Assembly: GCF_034555375.1 (NCBI RefSeq)
Contig: NZ_CP140706.1
Coordinates: 5,803,001-5,867,000 of the forward strand
Source of the DNA: Pseudomonas sp. B33.4
GTDB lineage: Bacteria; Pseudomonadota; Gammaproteobacteria; Pseudomonadales; Pseudomonadaceae
Length of the DNA stretch: 64,000 nucleotides
Direction: 5' to 3'
The notes under the pieces are model-generated. The model saw only the letters and a list, made by a program, of their open reading frames with translations, was not told the origin of the DNA and did not search any database. The position numbers and the translations under genes are program-made. The first letter of the stretch is position 1, and each line of letters starts with the position of its first letter. This document shows, piece after piece, positions 1 to 9,852 of this stretch.

Positions 1-259
1 GATACACACGAATGTCGGCGCCACCGTACGGTTCCATGCGGAAACGGCGGTAATCACGACCCGGCGCTTCGAGGCGCACCATCGCCTGTTCGTCGGCAGC
101 GAAGCTGCTATCGGCCAGCAGGAAAAAGCTTTCGCCCGAGACCGGCGTGTAGTTGCTCGGCTCGACCGAATCTTCAGCGTTGACGGTGGCCAGTGGCAGC
201 AACAACGCCAGCAGCAAAGGAATTCGGGAACAGAGTCGCAACATGCGGGCACCGGTCAT
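1..259 (-). CDS. Alpha-2-macroglobulin family protein, N-terminus only (YfaS-like)
   Basis: Only the first 86 codons are inside the window; the gene runs off the left edge. The ATG at 259 overlaps the stop of the DUF1175 gene (ATGA). The translation begins with a hydrophobic secretion signal ([16 protein letters not shown]), then [19 protein letters not shown] and a segment ending [13 protein letters not shown], typical of the MG-domain start of the YfaS group of bacterial alpha-2-macroglobulins. These are large periplasmic proteins thought to trap proteases that breach the outer membrane. The thioester region, if present, lies outside the window. Neighbours DUF1175, DUF2138 and DUF2135 are the usual partners in enterobacteria (yfaP-Q-S-T), which supports the call. 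Confidence 0.85.
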   Translation of the reverse strand, partial: MTGARMLRLCSRIPLLLALLLPLATVNAEDSVEPSNYTPVSGESFFLLADSSFAADEQAMVRLEAPGRDYRRFRMEPYGGADIRVY

Positions 260-894
260 TGGGAGAGAAAGTTCAGTCGATAGACGCCGATGAAGTTGGG
301 GTTGGCTGCGTCGGGTATCCATCGGGTGTCCTTCCATGTCATGAGTTGCTGCAGGCTTGCCGAACGCATGCCGTTGTCAGTCGGGGTGGTGGTGCCGGTG
401 TGATAGGCGATGTAGCGGCCCATCCAGATCATCAGGTGCTGGTCGTCGCCCTGATCGAAAAACATCAAGTCCCCTGGCCGCGCCTGCGACACGTCGCGGC
501 TGACCAGATGGCTGTTGAACTGAATCAGTTTGATCGCGTTGACGTACGGCCCGACCTTGCCGCCACCCTGCTGCCATTGCTGGGCGAGCTTGCGCTGCTC
601 ATCGGTCAGCGACAGCTCCGGCGGCAGATAACGATTGGACAGGCCATTGCTGCGCAGCCATTTGTCGTCGTGGACTTTCAGCGCTTCGTTGGCGGCGAAA
701 CGCACCAACCCGGCGCAATCCTGCTGATACCAGCGCGGGCTCGGGCCTTGGCTCAGTTGCTCTTGGGCAATACGCACGAACCAGGCGCGAAACACCTGGG
801 ACTGCGCCGGATCCAGTGCCGGCGCTTCGACGGCGCGGGCGCCCGCGCTGAGTAACAGCGCGAGCAGGCCGAGGCTGCGGATCAGTGTCGTCAC
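256..894 (-). CDS. DUF1175 family protein (YfaT-like)
   Basis: 212 aa from a GTG at 894 that overlaps the stop of the DUF2138 gene as GTGA. An ATG at 921 would extend it by nine residues with a 31-nt overlap, and one at 906 is also possible; I prefer the GTG because it puts the N-terminus ([20 protein letters not shown]) directly as a signal peptide. The mature part contains [18 protein letters not shown] and [20 protein letters not shown], which resembles the Cys and His segments of NlpC/P60-like hydrolases. I infer a periplasmic hydrolase-like fold; the real activity is not known. It is co-transcribed with the alpha-2-macroglobulin gene downstream. Confidence 0.8.
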   Translation of the reverse strand: MTTLIRSLGLLALLLSAGARAVEAPALDPAQSQVFRAWFVRIAQEQLSQGPSPRWYQQDCAGLVRFAANEALKVHDDKWLRSNGLSNRYLPPELSLTDEQRKLAQQWQQGGGKVGPYVNAIKLIQFNSHLVSRDVSQARPGDLMFFDQGDDQHLMIWMGRYIAYHTGTTTPTDNGMRSASLQQLMTWKDTRWIPDAANPNFIGVYRLNFLSQ

Positions 895-2615
895 AGCGCT
901 TTCCATTCCAGCGGCAACCACTGCCAGTGGCCGTCAGGCTCGCTGCCTTCGGGCAAGGTCAGGGCATATTTGCCGTAGCCACCGAGGGTGCGCAGTTTCG
1001 GAATCAGGTAGGTTTGCGCGGCGTTGTAAAACACCGGTTCCATGTCCTGCGGCAGGCTGTCGAGGGTTTCCTGCTGCATCAGTTGCGCCATCGAATCCGG
1101 GCCGAAGTAGATCGGCATCAGCACATCTTTGGGCAGCACGTCGGCCATTGGCGGGAAACGTTTGTCGAGGGTGCCGAGGGCCTTGTCGACCAGTTTGTCA
1201 TCGAGGGAAAACAACAGCGTCGAGCCGTGACGGGCGAGGCTGACTTTCATGAACGCCTTGCCGGAAATCGCGTCCGGGTTCTCGGCAGTCTTCGCCGCAT
1301 ACGGGCCGAAATTGGAACTGACCTGACGCTGCCAGACGTGACTCTGGCCTTCCTGCTTCTCGACCACCGGGAAGACGTTTTCGTCGACGTTGGCCTCGAA
1401 CGCACCGACCATCGAGCCAAACAGCTTGCCGAGGTCGCCATCGAGCTTGCTGCTGTCCTCGTCTTTCAGGCTGGCCACCAGCAACGGCGTGTACAAACGC
1501 GAATCGGCATACCAACACAGACCAGCCGCGCCAGCCACATGCTCGGTAAGGGTTTGCGCCACAGCTTCTTCAGCGCCGAGTTTTACCAGTAGTGGTTTTT
1601 GCGGTTCGGCAGCGACCGGCAAGGTTACACAGGCACTGGCACCCAGTGGCATCGCTTGCCAGACCGGTTTGAAATCGAAGTCGGGCTGGTTTTCCAGCTC
1701 GTCCATGGCCAGGTAGCTGTGCCAGCCCTTGTCGTCCATATCGAAGCGCAGCCCGGCGAAGTTCGGGATGAAGCGCTGATACCCCATGGCGAGGACGCTG
1801 GAATTGACCGACAGACGCTGTTTGGTTTCCGGGGTTTTCGCCGGCAGGCCGAACGCTTCGGGGAACAGTTTTTCGCCATTGAGCAACGCCGCCAGCGCCT
1901 GTGGCGAGACGTGCCCCGACTCTTCGGAGACGCCACTTTCAGGGTCGTAATACTTGGCCGGGTTCGACAGCACCACCAGTTTGTCGCCGTGGGAAGCGAA
2001 CAGCAGGGCTTTGCTGGCGTTGTAGGTCAGTTGGTACAGCGGCACGCTATCGCCGCCGACTTTGAGTTCGCCCATCTGGCTGAGCTGCGTGTCATCCAGC
2101 GCGACTTTCGCCAACGGTTCGAGCAGTTTCGCCAGACCACCGCGATCCATCACCAGCAGGAAATCCTTCAAGCGACCATCCGCCCCGCGCCACAGTGCGA
2201 CATCGGCCGGCTGATCGAAAAGCTGCTCGATCAGGCTGTCCTGCAACTTCAGGTCATGCTCGTAGATGATCCGGCGCAGACTGCCGATCAAGCCGAGGCG
2301 ATCAGCATGGGTCTCGTAGTAGAAGACGAAATCTTCGGTGAGCGTGGCCTTGAGGAACGGCACCGTCAGCAGGTCCTTGGGCAACTGGCTCAACGAGCGG
2401 GTTTCGAGCAACGCATCCGGACGGCTCAGGCCGAGCTTGTCACTCGCCAGCTCCGCCGGGGGCGCCTTGGGCTTGAGCAGCAGCCAGCCAAAACCACCCG
2501 CCACGCCGGCCACCAGGCACAACCCGGCCAGCAGCAACGGCCAGCGTCGCGAAGGTTTGGCCACGGGCGTGTCGGCGGCCGGAGTAACAGTGTTATCGCT
2601 CATCTTCTCGCTCAT
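891..2615 (-). CDS. DUF2138 family membrane-anchored protein (YfaQ-like)
   Basis: 574 aa. A short charged N-terminus is followed by one membrane helix at about residues 26-48 ([23 protein letters not shown]); the rest is a large, presumably periplasmic domain. ATG codons for Met1 and Met5 are both possible starts. No catalytic motif is recognised. It lies 40 nt after the DUF2135 gene and overlaps the DUF1175 gene, so it is the second gene of the alpha-2-macroglobulin operon. The family is uncharacterised; a role in assembling or anchoring the macroglobulin in the envelope is inference from context only. Confidence 0.8.
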   Translation of the reverse strand: MSEKMSDNTVTPAADTPVAKPSRRWPLLLAGLCLVAGVAGGFGWLLLKPKAPPAELASDKLGLSRPDALLETRSLSQLPKDLLTVPFLKATLTEDFVFYYETHADRLGLIGSLRRIIYEHDLKLQDSLIEQLFDQPADVALWRGADGRLKDFLLVMDRGGLAKLLEPLAKVALDDTQLSQMGELKVGGDSVPLYQLTYNASKALLFASHGDKLVVLSNPAKYYDPESGVSEESGHVSPQALAALLNGEKLFPEAFGLPAKTPETKQRLSVNSSVLAMGYQRFIPNFAGLRFDMDDKGWHSYLAMDELENQPDFDFKPVWQAMPLGASACVTLPVAAEPQKPLLVKLGAEEAVAQTLTEHVAGAAGLCWYADSRLYTPLLVASLKDEDSSKLDGDLGKLFGSMVGAFEANVDENVFPVVEKQEGQSHVWQRQVSSNFGPYAAKTAENPDAISGKAFMKVSLARHGSTLLFSLDDKLVDKALGTLDKRFPPMADVLPKDVLMPIYFGPDSMAQLMQQETLDSLPQDMEPVFYNAAQTYLIPKLRTLGGYGKYALTLPEGSEPDGHWQWLPLEWKAL

Positions 2616-2655
2616 TTCCCAAAGCTCAGGATTTCATCCGTGGCGGAATGCTTAC

Positions 2656-3447
2656 TTAATAGTTGAAAGTCTTGACCAGCAGCAGATCACCGATCGCCCG
2701 CAGGGGCACGATGAACGTTTCGCGTTTTTCGTCGACGGTGTTTTCGTTGAGCACCAGCGTGATCTGCGAGGTGATCACCTCGTTCTGGTTGCTGGTCTCC
2801 TCGAAGTTATAGCCGCCGTTGCCGAAGTTGCCCCAATAGTTGACGTAAACCAGATAGGTGCCATGCAGCGGCGCGGTCATGGTGAACATTTCCGGGCCCG
2901 GGCCATCGACACCATCCGGGTCGAGGCCGCCGCCATTGCTCAGCGCCGGCTGCGCCCAGAACGCATGCTGACCGTCGGGCGTGACAATGTGCAGGTCGAG
3001 CTCGGCTTTCGGGTCGTCCCATCCCAAGACAAGACGAATCCGCGCCGGCGTGCGCAAGTTGTTTGCTTCATAAAATTGCACACGCTTGAGCGACTGGCCT
3101 TCGGCGCTGATCACCTCGACGCTGTTGGAGCCCGCGCCGAAGGCGTACGGCCGGGCAAAACGACCCTGGTCGTCGGTGTACAGATTCAGTGGATTGCCAT
3201 TCACCGCAAGGCTGTGCGGCGGGCGCATATGGCCGATGGCCTTGAGCTGACCCTGGATCATCGTGCGATTGCGCTGGATACCGCGATCAATCGGCGGCGT
3301 CGGGTAGGCGACTTGCGGGTTTTCCGTGCGATCGAGCAAGCCGTGATAGCGCCAGCCAGCGACCGGCTCCGACAGCTCGGCCGTCGGCGCCGCCAGCAGC
3401 GCGGGCGCGCAGGCCAGGCCGATCAGCAGCCAAAGAAATGAACGCAT
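2656..3447 (-). CDS. DUF2135 family secreted protein (YfaP-like)
   Basis: 263 aa with a clear signal peptide (MRSFLWLLIGLACAPALLAA). The mature protein has VNGNPLNLYTDDQGRFARPY, which looks like a beta-rich Ig/carboxypeptidase-regulatory repeat, followed by the DUF2135 core with LDLHIVTPDGQHAFWAQP and GTYLVYVNYWGNFG. An AGGAGG ribosome-binding site sits just upstream of the ATG. It is the first gene of the four-gene minus-strand operon leading into the alpha-2-macroglobulin gene. The operon promoter should lie in 3448-3802, which also holds an unusual triple repeat. Function is unknown beyond envelope location. Confidence 0.8.
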   Translation of the reverse strand: MRSFLWLLIGLACAPALLAAPTAELSEPVAGWRYHGLLDRTENPQVAYPTPPIDRGIQRNRTMIQGQLKAIGHMRPPHSLAVNGNPLNLYTDDQGRFARPYAFGAGSNSVEVISAEGQSLKRVQFYEANNLRTPARIRLVLGWDDPKAELDLHIVTPDGQHAFWAQPALSNGGGLDPDGVDGPGPEMFTMTAPLHGTYLVYVNYWGNFGNGGYNFEETSNQNEVITSQITLVLNENTVDEKRETFIVPLRAIGDLLLVKTFNY

Positions 3448-3802
3448 GTAATGCCTCCTGCCATGCCTGAACGAAACCTTGCACCCGATCCTCGGTACTT
3501 CACAGCGGTGAAAACTGCGTTTCGTCTGAAAGACCCGTGACTATGGGGTCGTAGAAGGCGCGAAGATTAGCGATTCGGCGGTTTTTTAACAATCGGATAC
3601 ATGTGCTTTTGCTGTAGGAAACCTGCTTTTCAAGGGGCGTGAGCCGAATAGAGAGATTATTCGGCTCACAAAATGAGCCGAATAGGTTTCAGCCTTCCCG
3701 AATCGCCTCAGGAAAAAGGGCCGGTCGCACCCCGCTCATTTGCCCATAAACCCCCTATCTGCTAGTGTCGCGCCGGTTTAACGTCAACCGGAAATCGCCG
3801 CC
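3448..3802. other. Divergent intergenic region, 355 bp
   Basis: This gap separates the leftward DUF2135 operon from the rightward xseB-ispA-dxs genes, so it must hold both promoters. Apart from the inverted and direct copies of TGAGCCGAATA at 3639-3684, described separately, I see no gene, riboswitch or REP. The part next to xseB (3720-3800) is AT-poor and I could not assign a confident -35/-10 pair. Confidence 0.6.
3639..3684. promoter_or_regulatory. Inverted plus direct repeat of TGAGCCGAATA (possible operator)
   Basis: GTGAGCCGAATA (3639-3650) is followed after 7 nt by its exact reverse complement (3658-3669), and a third copy TGAGCCGAATA in direct orientation lies at 3674-3684. The 12-bp arms could form a hairpin in RNA or be a dyad binding site for a repressor. 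There is no T-tract, so it is not a normal terminator. It sits between two divergent transcription units, about 190 bp from the DUF2135 start and 120-165 bp from xseB. I do not recognise the motif. Confidence 0.5.
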
Positions 3803-4045
3803 ATGGCCCGCAAAAAAGCTGCACTGGATTTCGAACAGTCCCTCGCCGACCTGCAAACACTGGTCGAGCGTCTGGAGAACGGTGAATTGTCGCTGGAAGA
3901 CTCGCTGACCGCTTTCGAGCAGGGCATCGGTCTGACCCGTGACTGCCAGGCAGCGCTGGCGCAAGCCGAGCAGAAGGTGCAAGTGCTGCTGGAGCGCGAT
4001 GGCGAACTCGCCGAGGAACCCTTCGACGCGGAACAGCCAGAATGA
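3803..4045 (+). CDS. xseB: Exodeoxyribonuclease VII small subunit
   Basis: 80 aa, the normal length for XseB. The sequence [19 protein letters not shown] and [19 protein letters not shown] is the two-helix hairpin that defines the family. With XseA it forms exonuclease VII, which degrades single-stranded DNA to oligonucleotides from either end in the cytoplasm; xseA is not in this window. The stop codon overlaps the ispA start (ATGA), the conserved xseB-ispA-dxs arrangement of gammaproteobacteria. Confidence 0.97.
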   Translation: MARKKAALDFEQSLADLQTLVERLENGELSLEDSLTAFEQGIGLTRDCQAALAQAEQKVQVLLERDGELAEEPFDAEQPE

Positions 4046-4929
4046 TTGCAGCGTATACGGCGACCAGTCAGACCCGGGTTAACGCAGCGCTGGAAACCCT
4101 GTTCAACGCGCCGTTGCCGGAACTGGCGCGGCTTTACGAAGCCATGCGCTACAGCGTGATGAACGGCGGCAAACGCGTGCGTCCGCTGCTCGCCTACGCC
4201 GCGTGCGAAGCGCTCGGTGGCAAGGCTGAGCAAGCCAACGGTGCGGCGTGCGCGGTTGAGCTGATCCACGCCTACTCGCTGGTTCACGATGATTTGCCGG
4301 CGATGGACGACGACGATCTGCGTCGCGGCCAGCCGACCACGCACAAGAAATTCGATGAAGCCTGCGCGATTCTTGCTGGTGACGGTTTGCAGAGTCTGGC
4401 CTTCAGCGCCCTGCTCGACCCGCGCCTGAGCGATTGCAGCAGCGACATCCGCCTGCAAATGGTCACTGCGCTGGCACAGGCTGCGGGCCCGGCAGGCATG
4501 GTCGGCGGTCAAGCCATCGACCTCGGCTCGGTTGGCCTGAAACTCGATCAGAAAGCCCTCGAACAGATGCACCGGCACAAGACCGGCGCGCTGATCGAGG
4601 TCAGCGTCAAACTCGGTGCTCTGGCCAGTGGCCGCGCCGAGAAAGACGAACTGCGTGCCCTGCAGACTTATGCACAGGCTATCGGCCTGGCCTTTCAGGT
4701 GCAGGACGACATCCTCGACGTCGAAAGCGATACCGAAACCCTCGGCAAACGCCAGGGCGCCGATATCGCCCGCGACAAGCCGACCTACCCGGCCCTGCTC
4801 GGTCTCGACGCCGCCAAGGCCTATGCTTTGGAACTGCGCGATCAGGCCCTGCACGCCCTGCGACCGTTTGACGCGGCAGCCGAGCCTTTGCGCGAGCTGG
4901 CCCGGTATATCGTCGAGCGGCGCAACTGA
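4042..4929 (+). CDS. ispA: Farnesyl diphosphate synthase ((2E,6E)-FPP synthase)
   Basis: 295 aa. It condenses isopentenyl diphosphate with dimethylallyl and then geranyl diphosphate to make farnesyl diphosphate, the precursor of quinone side chains and undecaprenyl carrier lipid. The first aspartate-rich motif is [20 protein letters not shown] (around residues 84-103), the second is DDILDVESD (around 224-232); both bind Mg-diphosphate. NGGKRVRP near residue 40 is the substrate-binding segment. Translation is coupled to xseB by a 4-nt overlap and dxs follows 91 nt later in the same direction, so precursor supply and chain elongation are probably co-expressed. Confidence 0.97.
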   Translation: MIAAYTATSQTRVNAALETLFNAPLPELARLYEAMRYSVMNGGKRVRPLLAYAACEALGGKAEQANGAACAVELIHAYSLVHDDLPAMDDDDLRRGQPTTHKKFDEACAILAGDGLQSLAFSALLDPRLSDCSSDIRLQMVTALAQAAGPAGMVGGQAIDLGSVGLKLDQKALEQMHRHKTGALIEVSVKLGALASGRAEKDELRALQTYAQAIGLAFQVQDDILDVESDTETLGKRQGADIARDKPTYPALLGLDAAKAYALELRDQALHALRPFDAAAEPLRELARYIVERRN

Positions 4930-5020
4930 CGGCGTATCAGCCAAAAAAGACCAACGCGTGGGCAGGGGGCGATGCATCAGGTAAACTGCCGCATCTTCTA
5001 TACCTATAACGATTCGCCTG

Positions 5021-6919
5021 ATGCCCACGACGTTTCATGAGATTCCCCGCAAGCGCCCGACCACGCCCCTGCTCGACCGCGCGAACACGCCGGACGGCCT
5101 GCGCCGGTTAGGCGAAGCCGAGCTGGAAACCCTGGCCGATGAGTTGCGCCTGGAACTGCTCTACACGGTCGGCCAGACCGGTGGGCATTTCGGTGCCGGC
5201 CTGGGCGTGATCGAGCTGACCATCGCGTTGCATTACGTCTTCGACACACCGGACGACCGTCTGCTGTGGGACGTCGGGCATCAGGCGTATCCGCACAAGA
5301 TCCTCACCGGTCGCCGCGAGCGCATGGGCACCCTGCGCCAGAAGGACGGCATCGCCGCTTTCCCGCGTCGCTCCGAGAGCGAGTACGACACTTTTGGCGT
5401 CGGCCACTCCAGCACCTCGATCAGCGCAGCGCTGGGCATGGCCATTGCCGCCCGCCTGCAGAACAGCGATCGCAAGGCAATTGCCGTGATCGGCGATGGC
5501 GCGTTGACCGCCGGCATGGCTTTCGAGGCGCTGAACCACGCGCCGGAAGTGAACGCCAACATGCTGGTGATCCTTAACGACAACGACATGTCGATCTCGC
5601 GCAATGTCGGCGGCCTGTCGAATTATCTGGCGAAAATCCTTTCAAGTCGCACTTACGCGAGCATGCGTGAGGGCAGCAAGAAAGTCCTGTCGCGCCTGCC
5701 CGGCGCCTGGGAAATTGCCCGTCGTACCGAAGAATACGCCAAAGGCATGCTGGTCCCCGGCACCCTGTTCGAAGAGCTGGGCTGGAACTACATCGGCCCG
5801 ATCGACGGCCACGACCTGCCAACGCTGATCGCCACGCTGCGCAACATGCGTGATCTGAAAGGCCCGCAGTTCCTGCACATCGTCACCAAGAAAGGCAAAG
5901 GCTTCGCCCCGGCGGAAGTCGACCCGATCGGTTACCACGCGATCACCAAACTGGAACCACTGGACGCTCCGGCCGCCGCGCCAAAGCAGGCCAGCGGGCC
6001 GAAATACTCGGCGGTGTTCGGCGAATGGTTGTGCGACATGGCTGCGGCTGATCCACGTCTGGTCGGGATTACCCCGGCGATGAAGGAAGGCTCGGACCTG
6101 GTGGCGTTCAGCGAACGTTTCCCGCTGCGCTACTTCGACGTGGCGATTGCCGAGCAACACGCGGTGACGTTCGCCGCCGGCATGGCCTGTGAAGGCGCAA
6201 AACCGGTGGTAGCGATCTACTCGACGTTCCTCCAGCGTGGTTACGACCAGTTAGTGCATGACGTCGCGGTGCAGAACCTCGACGTTTTGTTCGCCATCGA
6301 CCGTGCAGGTTTAGTTGGCGAAGACGGCCCGACCCACGCTGGCAGCTTCGATCTGTCGTATCTGCGTTGCATCCCGGGCATGGTCATCATGACCCCGAGC
6401 GATGAAAACGAACTGCGCAAAATGCTCACCACCGGTCACCTCTACAACGGCCCGGCGGCGGTGCGTTACCCGCGTGGCAATGGACCGAATGCGACCATTG
6501 AGAAAGACCTCGAACCGATCGAAATCGGCAAGGGCATCGTCCGTCGTCAGGGCAGCAAAATCGCCCTGCTGGTCTTTGGTGTGCAACTGACCGAAGCGCT
6601 GAAAGTTGCCGAGAAGCTGGATGCCACGGTGGTCGACATGCGCTTCGTCAAACCGCTCGATGAAGCGCTGGTGCGCGAGATTGCCGGCAGCCACGAATTG
6701 CTGGTGACCATCGAAGAGAACGCGATCATGGGCGGCGCCGGTGGCGCGGTCAGCGAGTTCCTCGCGCGTGAGAACATCCTCAAGTCGATGCTGCATCTGG
6801 GCTTGCCGGATGTTTACGTAGAGCACGCGAAACCTGCGCAGATGCTGGCTGAGTGCGGGCTGGATGAGGCCGGGATCGAAGCGTCGATTCGCGAGCGTCT
6901 GACCTTACTCGACAAATAA
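5021..6919 (+). CDS. dxs: 1-deoxy-D-xylulose-5-phosphate synthase
   Basis: 632 aa, full length. This thiamine-diphosphate enzyme joins pyruvate and glyceraldehyde 3-phosphate to make DXP, the first step of the MEP isoprenoid pathway and also a source of thiamine and pyridoxal precursors. The ThDP/Mg motif [15 protein letters not shown] (about residues 157-171) with NDNDMSIS after it is clear. The transketolase pyrimidine domain has [11 protein letters not shown] and [18 protein letters not shown], including the catalytic Glu. The C-terminal domain is complete. A REP pair starts 13 nt after the stop. Confidence 0.98.
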   Translation: MPTTFHEIPRKRPTTPLLDRANTPDGLRRLGEAELETLADELRLELLYTVGQTGGHFGAGLGVIELTIALHYVFDTPDDRLLWDVGHQAYPHKILTGRRERMGTLRQKDGIAAFPRRSESEYDTFGVGHSSTSISAALGMAIAARLQNSDRKAIAVIGDGALTAGMAFEALNHAPEVNANMLVILNDNDMSISRNVGGLSNYLAKILSSRTYASMREGSKKVLSRLPGAWEIARRTEEYAKGMLVPGTLFEELGWNYIGPIDGHDLPTLIATLRNMRDLKGPQFLHIVTKKGKGFAPAEVDPIGYHAITKLEPLDAPAAAPKQASGPKYSAVFGEWLCDMAAADPRLVGITPAMKEGSDLVAFSERFPLRYFDVAIAEQHAVTFAAGMACEGAKPVVAIYSTFLQRGYDQLVHDVAVQNLDVLFAIDRAGLVGEDGPTHAGSFDLSYLRCIPGMVIMTPSDENELRKMLTTGHLYNGPAAVRYPRGNGPNATIEKDLEPIEIGKGIVRRQGSKIALLVFGVQLTEALKVAEKLDATVVDMRFVKPLDEALVREIAGSHELLVTIEENAIMGGAGGAVSEFLARENILKSMLHLGLPDVYVEHAKPAQMLAECGLDEAGIEASIRERLTLLDK

Positions 6920-6931
6920 ACGCATTACCCT

Positions 6932-7020
6932 TGTGGGAGCGAGCCTGCTCGCGAAAGCGGACTGTCAGTCAAAGTAGTGCTGACTGATACACCGCATTCG
7001 CGAGCAGGCTCGCTCCCACA
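6932..7020. repeat. REP pair, type A (between dxs and btuB)
   Basis: Two 24-nt arms, starting TGTGGGAGCGAGCCTGCTCG at 6932-6955 and its exact reverse complement at 6997-7020, face each other across 41 nt. Each arm has an internal palindrome around GCGAGC...GCTCGC. This is the commonest extragenic palindrome of the window (also at 8972, 40321 and 43614). It occupies most of the 139-nt dxs-btuB gap and leaves no space for a cobalamin riboswitch. Confidence 0.9.
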
Positions 7021-7058
7021 TTTGATTTGTGTACACCTGAAACACCAATGGACTGTCC

Positions 7059-8942
7059 ATGAACCTCACGCGCCTCGCCCTGCCCTTCCTCCTGCTGCCA
7101 GCCACCAACGCGCTCGCCGATACCTTCGAACGCGACCAAGCCCTGAAGCTGCCGGACATGCTGATCTCCGCCAACCGCCAGGTCGAAGCACGCAACGACA
7201 GCAGCGCCGCCAACACGGTGTTTACCCGCGAAGACATCGACCGCCTGCAACCGAGCGACGTGCCGGATCTGCTGCGGCGCGTGCCCGGTGTGCAAGTGGC
7301 GCAGGCCGGCGGGCGCGGCAGTCTGCCGGGCATTTACATTCGCGGCACGCAGTCGGCGCAAAGTCTGGTGCTGGTCGACGGCCAGCGCATCGGCAGTTCG
7401 ACGTCCGGCGACAGCAATCTGCAGCATCTGAACATCGAGCAAATCGAACGCGTGGAAGTGCTGCGCGGTTCGCGCTCGGTCATTTACGGCAGCGATGCGA
7501 TTGGCGGGGTGATTCAGATTTTCACCCGGCGCGGCACCGAGCAAGGCTTGCAGCCACGGATGCACGTCGGTTTCGGCAGCAACCAGACCTGGGAACGCAG
7601 CGTTGGTTTGTCCGGCGGCGATGAGCAAACCCGTTTCAACCTCGGCGCCAGCCTTGATGAAACCGCCGGGATTGACCGTACTCACGAGTCGTACCCGAGC
7701 GATGGCGATCACGACGCCTATCGCAATAAATCCGTCAGCCTGAGCCTCAGCCATGCGCTGACCGATGACATCGAAATCGGCGCCAATCTGCTGGATAACC
7801 GTGGCAAGGGGGAGTTCGACAATCCGTTCGGCCGCTTCGACATGAATACGTTCGAGTCTGTGCAACAGCAGCCCTACAGCGATTTCAACGTCAGCAGTGT
7901 CAGCAGTTACGTCGATGCGCGGATCAACGAGATCTGGAAAACCCGCCTTGAATTCGGCCATACCGAGAACCGCGAGAAGACCCTCGACAAGCTCAGCGAC
8001 GAACGCACGGTGTTCAATACTTATCGCGACTCGGTGAACTGGCAGAACGACCTGACGCTGGACGCACGCAACAGCCTGATTCTCGGTGGTGACTGGTACG
8101 AAGACCGGGTCAACAGCAGCACAGCGTTCGACGAGGACAGCCGCTGGAACCGTGCGGCGTTTATCCAGCATCGCTATCAGGCCGACAGTTTCTCCACCGA
8201 ACTCGGTCTGCGTCATGACGACAACCAGCAGTTCGGCAGCCAGAACACCTGGAGTGGCACCTTCACCCTGCCGCTGAATCCGGACAATGATCTGTTGCTG
8301 AGCTACAGCGAAGGCTTCCGTGCGCCGACCTTCAACGACCTGTACTACCCGGATTTCAGCAACCCGGATCTGAAGCCGGAAACCTCGAAAAGCTACGAGC
8401 TGCAATGGCGCAGTCAGTTGACTGATAACAGCCGTCTGGAGGCGTCGATCTACCGTACGGATCTGGAAGACGCGATCATCGTCGGCAGCAACTCACGCCC
8501 GGAGAACGTCGCCTCTGCGCGAATCAACGGCTTTGAAGCAGCGCTGAAACAGGAACTGCTCGGCTGGCAAAGCAACCTTGGCGTAGCGATCATCGATCCG
8601 CGCGACCGCGATAGCGGCCACACATTGGCGCGTCGCGCACGGCGGACGTTGAGCTGGGATCTGGATCGACAGTTTGACCAAGTCGGCCTCGGTGCCAGTT
8701 GGCAGGCGGTCAGCAGCAGTTATGACGATAAGGACAATACGCAGGCGCTGGGTGGCTATGCGCTGTTCGGCTTGCGCAGCAGTTGGGCACTGAACCGCGA
8801 GATCAAGCTGGAGCTGAAGGTCGATAACGTTTTCGACAAAGGCTACAGCCGCGCGAACTACAGCTATGACGGTAGCCAGTATGGTTATCGTGAGGAAGGT
8901 CGGGCGTGGATGTTTGGGGTCACCTGGACGCCCCAGCTTTGA
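7059..8942 (+). CDS. btuB: TonB-dependent outer-membrane receptor, BtuB type (vitamin B12)
   Basis: 627 aa. Signal peptide MNLTRLALPFLLLPATNALA is followed by a TonB-box-like segment (LPDMLISANRQ). The plug domain has LQPSDVPDLLRRVPGVQV, RGTQSAQSLVLVDGQRI and VLRGSRSVIYGSDAIGGVIQI, and the beta-barrel ends in an aromatic-containing strand (AWMFGVTWTPQL). Length, plug sequence and the close BtuF-like gene at 9052-9852 point to cobalamin uptake, energised by TonB-ExbBD. The substrate is inferred, not read directly; other corrinoid or siderophore ligands remain possible. No cobalamin riboswitch is visible because a REP fills the upstream gap. Confidence 0.85.
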   Translation: MNLTRLALPFLLLPATNALADTFERDQALKLPDMLISANRQVEARNDSSAANTVFTREDIDRLQPSDVPDLLRRVPGVQVAQAGGRGSLPGIYIRGTQSAQSLVLVDGQRIGSSTSGDSNLQHLNIEQIERVEVLRGSRSVIYGSDAIGGVIQIFTRRGTEQGLQPRMHVGFGSNQTWERSVGLSGGDEQTRFNLGASLDETAGIDRTHESYPSDGDHDAYRNKSVSLSLSHALTDDIEIGANLLDNRGKGEFDNPFGRFDMNTFESVQQQPYSDFNVSSVSSYVDARINEIWKTRLEFGHTENREKTLDKLSDERTVFNTYRDSVNWQNDLTLDARNSLILGGDWYEDRVNSSTAFDEDSRWNRAAFIQHRYQADSFSTELGLRHDDNQQFGSQNTWSGTFTLPLNPDNDLLLSYSEGFRAPTFNDLYYPDFSNPDLKPETSKSYELQWRSQLTDNSRLEASIYRTDLEDAIIVGSNSRPENVASARINGFEAALKQELLGWQSNLGVAIIDPRDRDSGHTLARRARRTLSWDLDRQFDQVGLGASWQAVSSSYDDKDNTQALGGYALFGLRSSWALNREIKLELKVDNVFDKGYSRANYSYDGSQYGYREEGRAWMFGVTWTPQL

Positions 8943-8971
8943 TTTGAATCTTCGATGATTTGACTGGCCCC

Positions 8972-9037
8972 TTCGCGAGCAGGCTCGCTCCCACAATTTG
9001 GAATGCAATCCCCTGTGGGAGCGAGCCTGCTCGCGAA
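8972..9037. repeat. REP pair, type A (between btuB and btuF-like gene)
   Basis: The 24-nt arm beginning TTCGCGAGCAGGCTCGCTCC at 8972-8995 and its reverse complement at 9014-9037 are separated by 18 nt. It lies between two convergent genes and may work as a bidirectional hairpin barrier; no separate T-tract terminator is seen here. Confidence 0.9.
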
Positions 9038-9051
9038 GAAGTCACCCGGTT

Positions 9052-9852
9052 TCAGCGGTCAGGCGCGATCAACTGGCAGAGTTTGGCGGTGGCATCGATC
9101 ATTTGGCCGCTTGGGCGCTCAAGGCCTTTATCGGTAACCAACAGCAATTTCCCCTGCTTCACCGCTGCTACTTGCGGCCAGCTTTTCCACGCTTCGAGCT
9201 GCGACTGATCCCCAGCCAGAACTACCTCTGGATCGCGCTGCAGCACCGACTCAATGCTCACCTGCGGCGCCGGCAGACTCAGGTCGCCAAACACATTGCG
9301 CGCGCCGCACACCTCCAGCGCATCACTGATGATCTGCCCGCCACCGACGGTATACAGCGGCTTGTCCCAGACCTGATAAAACACCCGCAACGGCGCGTCC
9401 CGGTGATAGCGCTGGCGTAGCTCGGCGAGTTGTTTGCGCAATGCCGTCGCCCGCGCCATCCCACGCTCGGGTCGCCCCAATTGCGCGGCGATTTCTTCTA
9501 TCTGGGTAGTGAGCTGTTCGAAGGAATGCGCTTCGGCGACGAAGGTCGGGATGCCCAGGCGCTTCAGCTGATCACGCTGCGCCGGGCCGACGCTGCCGGG
9601 CCAGAGCAATAACAAGTCAGGCTTTAGGCTCAGCAACTGTTCCATGTCGAGTTGGCCGTAACGCCCAACCGACGGCACGCTGGCAATCTCGGCAGGGCGC
9701 TCACCGGCATCCAGCACGCCGACCAACAGGTCAGCCGAATCCAGTTCGACAACGATTTCAGAAAGGGAGGGTGCGAGACTGACCACCCGCAGGCTCGCCA
9801 GCACCGGAACCGAGACGGCCAGCAGCAGAACCGCCAGCCACAGACGGCGCAT
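9052..9852 (-). CDS. btuF: Cobalamin-binding periplasmic protein (BtuF-like)
   Basis: 266 aa from the ATG at 9852, which overlaps the stop of the upstream small membrane gene (ATGA). Further upstream in-frame codons would put the signal peptide ([19 protein letters not shown]) internally, so they are rejected. The mature protein starts LRVVSLAPSLSEIVVELDSADLL and has VGRYGQLDMEQLLSLKPDLLLLW, the helical-backbone binding-protein fold of class III ABC substrate proteins such as BtuF. It would hand vitamin B12 to a BtuCD importer, which is not in this window. Convergent with btuB. Confidence 0.85.
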   Translation of the reverse strand: MRRLWLAVLLLAVSVPVLASLRVVSLAPSLSEIVVELDSADLLVGVLDAGERPAEIASVPSVGRYGQLDMEQLLSLKPDLLLLWPGSVGPAQRDQLKRLGIPTFVAEAHSFEQLTTQIEEIAAQLGRPERGMARATALRKQLAELRQRYHRDAPLRVFYQVWDKPLYTVGGGQIISDALEVCGARNVFGDLSLPAPQVSIESVLQRDPEVVLAGDQSQLEAWKSWPQVAAVKQGKLLLVTDKGLERPSGQMIDATAKLCQLIAPDR

